Below, piece after piece: positions 1 through 4,481 of a stretch of DNA of 5,421 nucleotides (positions are counted from its first letter, which is position 1; every line of letters starts with the position of its first letter). The stretch lies in NCBI GenBank assembly GCA_938083405.1, contig CALKCV010000339.1, forward strand, positions 1-5,421, written 5' to 3'. Position numbers and translations under genes: made by a program. The stretch is from an uncultured Microcoleaceae cyanobacterium. Its GTDB lineage: Bacteria > Cyanobacteriota > Cyanobacteriia > Cyanobacteriales > Microcoleaceae. The notes under the pieces are model-generated. The model worked only from the letters and a program-made list of their open reading frames with translations, had not been told where the DNA came from and searched no databases.

Positions 1-143
1 TTGCCATCAAAGCGATCGTCGTTCAGACTGGCCCAAGCCGCCGGCGCACTCAGCGGCCAAAACGAAAATATTACCGCAATCAAAGTCAATAATAAGGTCA
101 AAAAAATTGGTTGCCACCAGGGACGGCGGGAATGATTAATCAT
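1..143 (-). CDS. Secreted/thylakoid-lumen protein, N-terminal part (partial)
   Basis: Only the first 47 codons are inside the window. The frame starts at ATG 143-141 and an in-frame TAA lies two codons upstream, so no longer ATG start is possible. The peptide has a basic N-terminus with two Trp (RRPWW), a hydrophobic stretch at about residues 13-30, and an APAAWA/S cleavage-type site near residue 38, which together make a classic signal peptide. The mature part begins SLNDDRFDGN. From memory this start resembles cyanobacterial thioredoxin-like proteins annotated as thylakoid membrane photosystem I accumulation factor; that identity is tentative. There is no Shine-Dalgarno sequence. The end of a TnpB transposon lies 28 bp upstream, so the native promoter may have been displaced. 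It has the same orientation as the apc operon but lies beyond that operon's terminator. Confidence 0.72.
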   Translation of the reverse strand, partial: MINHSRRPWWQPIFLTLLLTLIAVIFSFWPLSAPAAWASLNDDRFDG

Positions 144-144
144 T
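131..144. promoter_or_regulatory. 14-bp perfect palindrome over a start codon
   Basis: AATGATTAATCATT is a perfect palindrome that includes the ATG (143-141) of the minus-strand gene. It could bind a dimeric repressor or form a small hairpin that masks the start. It could also be chance in AT-rich DNA. No second copy was seen nearby. Confidence 0.3.
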
Positions 145-155
145 AGTTAGGATTT

Positions 156-390
156 TAGAATTTTATTTATTTTGACATCCTCCCCGGCTATCAGGCACGG
201 GGATTCCTACCGAGTCTTAGCTCTTCGGTGGGTTGACGCTTAATTGGCTGCTGCTACTTTGGCAGTAGTCTTACACTTGCCTCCACGTCCGTTTAATGTC
301 TCGAACTGCCCGCCCGCGACTAATATATTTATTGCTGCGTTTTCATCACGGTCGTGTTTTGCACCACAGTTTAGACACTCCCACTCTCGC
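156..390 (-). ncRNA. Putative omega RNA (reRNA) with flank-derived guide
   Basis: In TnpB systems the guide RNA comes from the 3' end of tnpB through the transposon right end, and its guide is the first ~16-20 nt of host DNA beyond that end. The matching layout is present here. The 3' part of tnpB runs into two right-end hairpins (229-209 and 203-181), then GGATGTCAA, then host DNA. The predicted guide begins AATAAATAAAATTCTA (minus strand, 171-156). The 3' anchor follows the right-end assignment. The 5' limit cannot be seen and is set arbitrarily inside tnpB. No transcript evidence is available. Confidence 0.5.
181..203 (-). repeat. IS right-end hairpin
   Basis: TCCCCG (181-186) pairs perfectly with CGGGGA (198-203), with an 11-nt loop that can add a GC/GC pair. 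It lies 9 nt inside the proposed right tip. A second stem, ACCGA (209-213) with TCGGT (225-229), stands between it and the tnpB stop codon. GGGGAGGATGTCAA next to the tip is characteristic of this IS family. Confidence 0.7.
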
Positions 391-1409
391 ACCTGAAGGT
401 CTAATTTTCCACCTTTAAACCCACAGCATGAGCAGGTTTGAGATGTTGGCTCCCAACGACTAATTACTCTAAAATCACGACCATATTTTTCTGCTTTTCC
501 TTCTAGGAATGTTCTGAAAGTTCTCCAACCTAAATCTGATATTGCTCTGGATAATTTGCGATTCTTAACCATACCAGAAACGTTCAAATCTTCTAAAACA
601 ATTGTTTGGTTTTCACGAATTATTTTAGTAGATAATTTATGTAGAAAATCTGTTCTTGTATCTTTCAGTTTTGCATGGAATTTAGCTACTCTAACCCGTG
701 CTTTTTCATACCTTTTAGAGCCTTTAGTTTTATGAGATAATGACTTACTTAACTTTCTTAATTTTTTAATTCGTTTCTTAAGTGGCTTAGGAGCATCAAC
801 CTTTGTACCATCACTAAATGTAGCAAAGGTAGAAATGCCTAAATCTATACCTACTGAATTATCAGTCTGAGGTAAGATTTCTGATTGTATTTCTACTACA
901 AAACTTAAGAAATATCTATTAGCTGAATCTTTAATTACTGTTACTGATGATGGAGCTACAGGTAACTCTCTTGACCAAACTATCTTGATTTTTCCAACTT
1001 TGGCTAAATAGACTTTATGCTGACCAACTTTAAAACCTCCTTTTGTAAATCTTGCAGTTTGTTTTGACTTTCTACTTTTGAATTTAGGAGGTTTAACAGG
1101 TTTACCTTTTCTCTGGCCTTTAGTCGATTTAAAAAAGTTTTGATAAGCCTGGTTTAAATCATTTAAAGATTGCTGCAATGGTATAGCAGAAACTTCTGAT
1201 AACCATTCTCTGTCTTCAGCCTTCTTAGCTTTAGTGATAAACTGTTTTTGTAGTTGAGAATTAGTGGGTTTCTTTTCTCCCGATCTATACTTTGGTTGAC
1301 AACAAGCTAGGCTATCATTCCAAACCACACGGACACAACCAAATAGCTTGGCTAATCGGTATTTTTGTCCCGGTTTTGGATATATGCGATACTTAAATCT
1401 AGCTTTCAT
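240..1409 (-). CDS. tnpB: TnpB RNA-guided DNA endonuclease (OrfB, IS605/IS1341 type)
   Basis: A 389-residue protein of normal TnpB length that appears intact. It begins MKARFKYRIYPKPGQ, the usual N-terminal helix-turn-helix (OrfB_HTH) opening. The split RuvC-like nuclease is complete: Asp189 in GIDLG, Glu273 in VLEDLN, and Asp355 in DRDENAA. A zinc finger with Cys326/Cys329 and Cys345/Cys348 lies between the second and third motifs. Basic segments at about 96-120 and 208-245 fit RNA binding. Known TnpB proteins cut DNA at a site chosen by a guide RNA from the element's right end, which helps retain the transposon. The ATG at 1409 is preceded by a weak AGGA and by a promoter-like sequence in the left end. 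No tnpA partner is present. Its AT-rich, A-ending codon use differs from the apc genes, as expected for a mobile gene. Confidence 0.95.
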   Translation of the reverse strand: MKARFKYRIYPKPGQKYRLAKLFGCVRVVWNDSLACCQPKYRSGEKKPTNSQLQKQFITKAKKAEDREWLSEVSAIPLQQSLNDLNQAYQNFFKSTKGQRKGKPVKPPKFKSRKSKQTARFTKGGFKVGQHKVYLAKVGKIKIVWSRELPVAPSSVTVIKDSANRYFLSFVVEIQSEILPQTDNSVGIDLGISTFATFSDGTKVDAPKPLKKRIKKLRKLSKSLSHKTKGSKRYEKARVRVAKFHAKLKDTRTDFLHKLSTKIIRENQTIVLEDLNVSGMVKNRKLSRAISDLGWRTFRTFLEGKAEKYGRDFRVISRWEPTSQTCSCCGFKGGKLDLQVREWECLNCGAKHDRDENAAINILVAGGQFETLNGRGGKCKTTAKVAAAN

Positions 1410-1431
1410 AATTCCTATTTCAACTAACAGT

Positions 1432-1461
1432 ATGATAACATATTTATAGAAATAAAATCAA
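1432..1461 (-). promoter_or_regulatory. Candidate tnpB promoter in IS left end
   Basis: On the minus strand TTGATT (1461-1456) and TATCAT (1437-1432) are separated by 18 bp, a sigma70-like arrangement, with tnpB starting 22 bp further on. It lies between the left-end hairpin and the gene. It was assigned by pattern only. Confidence 0.4.
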
Positions 1462-1465
1462 CTAA

Positions 1466-1492
1466 AAAGTCGCCCTAGAAGGGCGAGGCTTT
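1466..1492 (-). repeat. IS left-end hairpin
   Basis: Read on the minus strand this is AAAGCCTCGCCCTTCTAGGG followed by CGACTTT. It folds as AAAG/CTTT plus CGCCCT/AGGGCG around a three-base loop, with small internal bulges. This is the recognisable left-end imperfect palindrome of IS605-group elements. Confidence 0.75.
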
Positions 1493-1511
1493 AGACCCAA
1501 ATTTTCGGTAA

Positions 1512-1537
1512 AAACTAAAAAGAGGTCTCGCGACCTC
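1512..1537 (-). terminator. Intrinsic terminator of the apc operon
   Basis: On the minus strand GAGGTC-GCGA-GACCTC forms a 6-bp GC-rich stem closed by a GNRA-type tetraloop and is followed directly by TTTTTAGTTTT. It starts 36 nt after the apcC stop codon. The transposon begins at or just past its T-run, so the operon still ends normally. Confidence 0.87.
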
Positions 1538-1573
1538 CTCGTAAAGCACTACTTTTGTTTGGTTTGGGAAAAC

Positions 1574-1777
1574 TTAGAGTAGTCCAGTATTGGCTCCTGG
1601 TTTGCCCGTTACCAACTTAACATTGATAATTTTGCCACCCATTTTCATAATCCGTTGCTGTTCCCTAAACCAACTGTCATAAGGAACTAGCTTTGTAAAA
1701 TAAGTGTTTTGTAATTCTCGTTGAGTACGGATACGAGTCTGACTGGGAACGCAAGCAGTCACTTTAAACATTCGCAT
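1574..1777 (-). CDS. apcC: Phycobilisome core linker, allophycocyanin-associated (ApcC, LC 7.8)
   Basis: A 67-residue protein of exactly the usual ApcC length. It begins MRMFKVTACVPSQTRIRTQR, ends TGLL, and forms one CpcD-like linker domain. In the family, ApcC sits in the central hole of terminal allophycocyanin trimers, stabilises the core cylinders and tunes their red-shifted absorption. The first ATG (1777) is preferred over the ATG two codons later because GGAGAG lies about 10 nt upstream and the family starts MRMFK. It is the last gene of apcABC, separated from apcB by an unusually structured 281-bp spacer that may lower or uncouple its expression, since the linker is needed in far smaller amounts than ApcA and ApcB. 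The operon terminator follows at once. Confidence 0.97.
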   Translation of the reverse strand: MRMFKVTACVPSQTRIRTQRELQNTYFTKLVPYDSWFREQQRIMKMGGKIINVKLVTGKPGANTGLL

Positions 1778-1861
1778 TAGGTCTTATCTCTCCTTCCTTG
1801 GTTTGGTTTTTCTTAAATGCTTTTCTTAGATACTGGAGCTTGCTTTGTGCAAGTTATTTAA

Positions 1862-1994
1862 AGGTCGGGGAGTTTCGCCGTCAATGTTAGCTCGCTAAAA
1901 CTCATGGCTTTTTCTGCTGAAGCGATAGATCGCCCCAGAACAAAATCCATAAGCCTTTGGCGGTCTAACACTAATCGTAAAACTTCCCCGACCT
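1862..1994 (-). repeat. 133-bp nested hairpin element in apcB-apcC spacer
   Basis: One long imperfect hairpin can be traced by hand. The outer stem AGGTCGGGGAGTTT (1862-1875) pairs with AAACTTCCCCGACCT (1980-1994) with one bulged base. Further pairs come in correct nested order: TGTTAG/CTAACA (1885-1890/1965-1970), CGCTAAA/TTTGGCG (1893-1899/1956-1962, one mismatch), GGCTT/AAGCC (1906-1910/1951-1955), TTCTG/CAGAA (1912-1916/1936-1940) and GCGAT/ATCGC (1922-1926/1929-1933). This is over 40 pairs, and it lies in the apc transcript. It may be a MITE-like insertion or a structured RNA that controls apcC level or protects the apcAB 3' end. No clear target duplication was seen. A small stem, CTTGC/GCAAG (1839-1853), lies between it and apcC. 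The family is not recognised. Confidence 0.7.
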
Positions 1995-2002
1995 CAATTT
2001 TC

Positions 2003-2039
2003 CGGCAACAGTCAAAAATTTAAAGTTTCCTGTTTGCCG
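2003..2039 (-). promoter_or_regulatory. Stem-loop just after apcB
   Basis: On the minus strand CGGCAAACAG (2039-2030) pairs with CTGTTGCCG (2011-2003), giving 9 bp with one bulge and an AT-rich 18-nt loop. It begins 19 nt past the apcB stop codon. No T-run follows, so it is not a full terminator. A role as a 3' stabiliser or processing stop for an abundant apcAB transcript fits its place and the known excess of apcAB over apcABC message in other cyanobacteria. Confidence 0.5.
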
Positions 2040-2058
2040 AGCTTTGCCAATGGCTACT

Positions 2059-2544
2059 TTAGCTCAAACCAGAGCAAATATAGTCGAAATAGACACCCAT
2101 TTCCTTACCGGCATCGGCGCCTACCAGACTGGCGGTGACTTCCTTCATTGCTTGGATAGCTTGCACGGTGGAACCGACGGGAACGCCTAGAGAGTTGTAG
2201 GTTTCCTTCAGACCGTTGAGGACGCGCTCGTCCAAAATGGAGGCATCCCCTGCGAGCATTGCATAAGTAGCATAGCGCAGGTAGTAATCCAAGTCGCGGA
2301 TGCAAGCTGCATAGCGACGAGTGGTGTACATATTACCACCGGGACGAGTAACGTCAGAGTACAGTAAGGATTTGGCTACTGCTTCTTTAACGATACCAGC
2401 AGCGTTGGCGCTGATAGTGCTAGCTGCGCGAACCCGAAGTTCGCCTGTGGAAAAATAGGCCTTCAGTTTTTCGAGGGCGCTGCCGTCCAGGTATTTGCCT
2501 TGGACGTCAGATGAATTGATTACGGCGGTAATTGCGTCTTGCAT
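2059..2544 (-). CDS. apcB: Allophycocyanin beta subunit
   Basis: 161 residues, the standard ApcB length, with a single globin-like phycobiliprotein domain. Cys81, in YAACIRDLDYYLRY, is the thioether attachment site for phycocyanobilin. Asn71, in RPGGNMY, is the position that carries gamma-N-methylasparagine in beta-type subunits. The protein pairs with ApcA to form the (alpha-beta)3 trimers of the phycobilisome core, which pass light energy towards chlorophyll on the cytoplasmic face of the thylakoid. The ATG at 2544 is supported by AAGGA 8 nt upstream. It follows apcA after 136 bp, with a heptamer repeat in the gap, and is followed by a stem-loop that may protect its message. No defects are seen. 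Confidence 0.98.
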   Translation of the reverse strand: MQDAITAVINSSDVQGKYLDGSALEKLKAYFSTGELRVRAASTISANAAGIVKEAVAKSLLYSDVTRPGGNMYTTRRYAACIRDLDYYLRYATYAMLAGDASILDERVLNGLKETYNSLGVPVGSTVQAIQAMKEVTASLVGADAGKEMGVYFDYICSGLS

Positions 2545-2633
2545 TTTTGATTTCCTTAAATTCGCTGAATCTTCCGATTTGGGATGGGCGATTTTAAATT
2601 GGTGCTGGGGTTAAATAAATTAACGGGTTTTTT

Positions 2634-2675
2634 CAATTGTCAATTGTTAATTGTCAATTGTTAATTGTTAATTAT
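2634..2675. repeat. Short tandem heptamer repeat (STRR-type), six units
   Basis: Six consecutive 7-bp units with consensus YAATTGT run from 2634: CAATTGT, CAATTGT, TAATTGT, CAATTGT, TAATTGT, TAATTAT. They end 5 bp from the apcA stop codon, inside the apcA-apcB spacer. Heptameric tandem repeats of this kind are known from filamentous cyanobacteria. Units carry the self-complementary CAATTG or TTAATT, so the array can fold on either strand. The unit number is likely to vary between strains. Confidence 0.9.
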
Positions 2676-2680
2676 TAACC

Positions 2681-3166
2681 TTAGCTCATTGCACCGATAA
2701 CGTAGTCGAAGTAAGAGGCTGCTTCGGCTGCATCATCTCCAGAGAGGAGGGAAGCAGCTACATTCTTCATGCAGCGGACGCCTTCTGCGACTGCATCGAT
2801 TGAAGTGCCTAGAGATTTGTACATTTCGCTGACGCCTACCAATCCAATTTCTTCGATGGGAGTAACGTCGCCTGCGACGATGCCATAACTGATCAGACGT
2901 AGGTAATAGTCCAGATCCCGCAAGCAGGTAGCGGTCATTTCTTCGCCGTAGGCATTGCCGCCGGGAGAAACAACATCAGGACGCTTTTGGAATAACTGGC
3001 CGCCTGCTTCTTTTACGATGCGCTCGCGGGACTCGCTCATGATTTGGGCGATGCGGACGCGCTTTTCGCCGGAAGAGACGAAGGCCTTGATCCGATCTAA
3101 TTCGCCAGGGCTCAAGTAACGAGCCTCGGCATCAGCATTAACAATTGACTTGGTGACTATACTCAT
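2681..3166 (-). CDS. apcA: Allophycocyanin alpha subunit
   Basis: 161 residues, the usual ApcA length, covering the whole phycobiliprotein domain. The opening MSIVTKSIVNADAEARYLSP and the end YFDYVIGAMS are typical of ApcA. Cys81, in TATCLRDLDYYLRL, binds phycocyanobilin. It forms the heterodimer with ApcB that builds the phycobilisome core. The ATG at 3166 matches the family start. No good Shine-Dalgarno sequence precedes it, though the 5' leader has small palindromes. It is the first gene of apcABC. The core-membrane linker gene apcE, which lies upstream of apcA in many cyanobacteria, is absent here; a cyclase remnant occupies that place. Confidence 0.98.
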   Translation of the reverse strand: MSIVTKSIVNADAEARYLSPGELDRIKAFVSSGEKRVRIAQIMSESRERIVKEAGGQLFQKRPDVVSPGGNAYGEEMTATCLRDLDYYLRLISYGIVAGDVTPIEEIGLVGVSEMYKSLGTSIDAVAEGVRCMKNVAASLLSGDDAAEAASYFDYVIGAMS

Positions 3167-3362
3167 GCTTTATACGAACAGAGTTCAGCTAACGGGTTGT
3201 TTAAAAATGGGCTAGCTAGCAAGATGGACTTATGTCCTTCAGCATCACTGCCTCCAAAGTATTCTGAACTATTTTGTACCACTTTTTATTATTTTCTTAA
3301 TACTTTGTAACATTTAGTTGTAAATCTTGACTTTTGTCGCTCAGTATGTTAAACGCAACAGT
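3167..3362 (-). promoter_or_regulatory. apcA control region and 5' leader
   Basis: This 196-bp AT-rich gap must hold the apc promoter. The -10 box cannot be fixed: TATTAA (3302-3297) is one of several AT-rich candidates. Two palindromes lie in the likely leader: GGAC-TTAT-GTCC (3226-3237) and the perfect GCTAGCTAGC (3211-3220). A small GAAC-AGA-GTTC stem (3176-3186) sits 9 nt before the start codon. Such leader structures could affect message stability or translation. Confidence 0.6.
3304..3324 (-). promoter_or_regulatory. HLR1-like direct repeat, candidate RpaB site
   Basis: On the minus strand TTTACAAC (3324-3317) and GTTACAAA (3311-3304) both resemble the KTTACAWW half-site of the HLR1 motif bound by the response regulator RpaB, which controls photosynthesis genes with light intensity. 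The 5-bp gap is longer than the usual 2 bp, so this is a weak candidate. Confidence 0.35.
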
Positions 3363-3925
3363 TTATTTGGTTTGACCCCGCAGTTCAATGGCTCCGACCT
3401 GTTGGCCCAAATAGCGATCGCTCGCATAAGCAAAGGTTTCCGACCCTAGCAACATCCGATCGGCACTATCGGCGGTCAACTTTTTGTTGGCGGACTCCAA
3501 TGGAGAGGCCGTATTCACCGCGTCCCCAATAACGGAATAATTAACCCGACGGAAGCCTCCAAGGCTACCCGCCACCACAGGCCCGGTATGCAAACCAATA
3601 CCAAACCTAATTAAAGGCTTACCTTTGGCCTTTAATCTCTGATTCGAGGAATTGAATCTGCGGTGCATATCCATACAAGCGGCCACTGCATCGATGGCGT
3701 CCTCTTTGATGTCCAAATTTTTACTCCGAGGAAAAGGGACACCAAAACAGGCCACGATCGCATCGCTAGTATATTTGTCCGCCGCGCCCCCTCTGGTCCA
3801 TAATTCAATCGGTCATGGCCTCTAAATAATCGTTCGACCAGTGGAGCAACTCCCGGGGGGATGGGAATCCACCAATAATAGAAGCCAAATAATAAGGCTG
3901 CCAAGATAAGTACCCGTGCAAAATT
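3363..3925 (-). pseudogene. Broken class III adenylate/guanylate cyclase
   Basis: The clear part is the C-terminal half of a class III cyclase domain (3791 to 3363): DAIVACFGVPFPR, then RFGIGLHTGPVVAG and YSVIGDAVNTA. Several lesions are visible. The first half of the catalytic domain, with its metal-binding Asp motif, is missing. An upstream piece with one membrane helix (about 3925-3850, LAALLFGFYYWWIPIPPG) is in another frame and joins it near 3770-3830. The usual NTASRLES is NTASPLES, so the transition-state Arg is Pro. The protein stops right after ELRGQTK, where family members normally continue. Taken together it cannot be an active cyclase. Intact relatives are membrane-anchored, often CHASE2-linked, sensors that make cAMP. 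It has the same strand as apcA and ends about 200 bp upstream of it. Confidence 0.85.
3414..3421. repeat. HIP1 octamer
   Basis: GCGATCGC, the highly iterated palindrome that is a hallmark of many cyanobacterial genomes, lies within the cyclase remnant. Confidence 0.85.
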
Positions 3926-3935
3926 AATTGGTCTG

Positions 3936-3956
3936 GAACAGGCGAGACGCCTGTTC
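3936..3956. repeat. 21-bp perfect hairpin repeat
   Basis: GAACAGGCG-AGA-CGCCTGTTC is a 9-bp perfect stem with a 3-base loop. It resembles a palindrome widely scattered in cyanobacterial intergenic DNA. It lies just upstream of the first recognisable codons of the cyclase remnant, so it may mark the break where the N-terminal part was lost. Confidence 0.75.
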
Positions 3957-4000
3957 TACGGGGGAATAAGAAATAATTTTATGTAAATATTTTTGCCTAC

Positions 4001-4165
4001 CTACTTAAACCAACCCGCAAACCAAAGGCTATGGTCAATCGTTCTTTCAGGTTCCGATGGCCAAGCAGCCAGCAAGTCGTAGGCCCAATTGCCTGTAACA
4101 ACAAGATCGACAGACTGCCAGGGTGGCCTTCGCAGGAAGCACCCTATGAGATGCACCGTACAAAA
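4001..4165 (-). pseudogene. Protein-like 3' gene remnant, unknown family
   Basis: A minus-strand frame is open from a TAA at 4168-4166 to a TAG at 4003-4001, about 54 codons. It has no ATG start. Its downstream two thirds read like a folded protein end: VDLVVTGNWAYDLLAAWP, then SEPERTIDHSLWFAGWFK. This is rich in Trp and ordered hydrophobic residues rather than the low-complexity reading usual for spacer DNA. The family was not recognised. The likely meaning is the C-terminal tail of a gene cut off by the repeat element to its right, possibly part of the same decayed locus as the cyclase. The + strand frame at 4031-4255 is its exact antisense phase and is not a gene. Confidence 0.4.
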
Positions 4166-4172
4166 TTAAATA

Positions 4173-4396
4173 AGCAATTTAAAATGATTCTATATTTTAG
4201 AAACTGGGTTTCGCAGAACAATACCTTCGCCCTCAAGAAAAAATACCATTCGTAGGTTGGGTGCAGCGGAGCGAAACCCAACAAAATCGTTGGCTTGGGC
4301 TTCGCTACACCCAACCTACAAAAAAATGGCGAAGGTATTGGCAGAAGTTACCCGGTTTCTGGCCTCCGAATTTTTCATAATCCATTTAGGATTGCT
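4173..4396. repeat. Large nested inverted-repeat element
   Basis: Two arms in opposite orientation flank an inner palindrome. The outer edges AGCAAT (4173-4178) and ATTGCT (4391-4396) are followed inward by partly matching AAATG and ATT. The next arms are both 33 nt: 4199-4231 and the complement of 4360-4328. They share 24 of 33 positions, including the first six (AGAAAC) and the last twelve (AATACCTTCGCC). Between them lies a second palindrome (4252-4319). The structure looks like a non-autonomous element, or two inverted copies of a dispersed repeat. It carries no gene and lies upstream of the ATPase gene on the right. Confidence 0.7.
4252..4319. repeat. 68-bp palindromic repeat (GTAGGTTGGGTG type)
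   Basis: Perfect 12-bp ends, GTAGGTTGGGTG (4252-4263) and CACCCAACCTAC (4308-4319), enclose a second stem AGCGAA/TTCGCT (4270-4275/4301-4306) and CCAAC/GTTGG (4278-4282/4289-4293). Repeats with this core are abundant between genes in many cyanobacteria. It sits at the centre of the larger inverted repeat. Confidence 0.88.
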
Positions 4397-4481
4397 ATAT
4401 ATTAAAACCAATCTACAATTTCAACTTTATTAGCCCCCCAAATCTTGAGAAGGATAATCCGTCAATAATCAGGGAAAAAGA
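4397..4481 (+). promoter_or_regulatory. Leader and ribosome binding site of the AAA-like gene
   Basis: AGGGA (4471-4475) lies 6 nt before the ATG at 4482 and fixes that start. Further up, TATATT (4396-4401) at the edge of the repeat element could be a -10 box, but no convincing -35 was found. The rest is plain AT-rich leader. Confidence 0.45.

Larger units (their letters stand above)
172..1507 (-). mobile_element. TnpB-only IS200/IS605 (IS1341-type) element
   Basis: The element carries one gene, tnpB, with no tnpA transposase, as in IS1341-type members. Both ends have the subterminal hairpins of the family. The left end hairpin is at 1466-1492 and the right end hairpins are at 181-203 and 209-229. 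There are no terminal inverted repeats and no obvious target duplication, as expected for single-strand Y1 transposition. The right end is set at the TCAA (175-172) following GGATG on the minus strand. The left end is placed after a TTTAC (1512-1508), which would be the target/TAM-like motif about 17 nt before the left hairpin. That left boundary is an inference, and the element could instead begin near 1494. Movement would need TnpA supplied in trans. The element has the same orientation as the apc operon. Confidence 0.82.

Noticed and set aside
1858..1971. Small 30-37 residue gene in the apcB-apcC spacer
   Set aside because: There is no convincing ribosome binding site, and the stretch is better explained by the nested hairpin. 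It is kept only as a note in the hairpin finding.
2003..2039. Intrinsic terminator after apcB
   Set aside because: No T-run follows the stem on the transcribed strand, and apcC must be reached by the transcript or by a weak internal promoter that could not be defined.
2105..2305. 66-residue minus-strand open frame
   Set aside because: It is a frame shadow within apcB, Arg/Ser-rich and with no independent start signals.
2634..2675. Tandem repeats as a CRISPR array
   Set aside because: The units are 7 bp and contiguous, with no spacers and no cas genes nearby.
3632..3904. 90-residue minus-strand frame as a separate gene
   Set aside because: It begins at a TTG inside a membrane helix and overlaps the cyclase domain in another frame. 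It is best read as the displaced N-terminal piece of the broken cyclase plus out-of-frame sequence.
4031..4255. 74-residue + strand frame
   Set aside because: It is exactly antisense to a more protein-like minus frame and runs into repeat DNA. No good ribosome binding site was seen.
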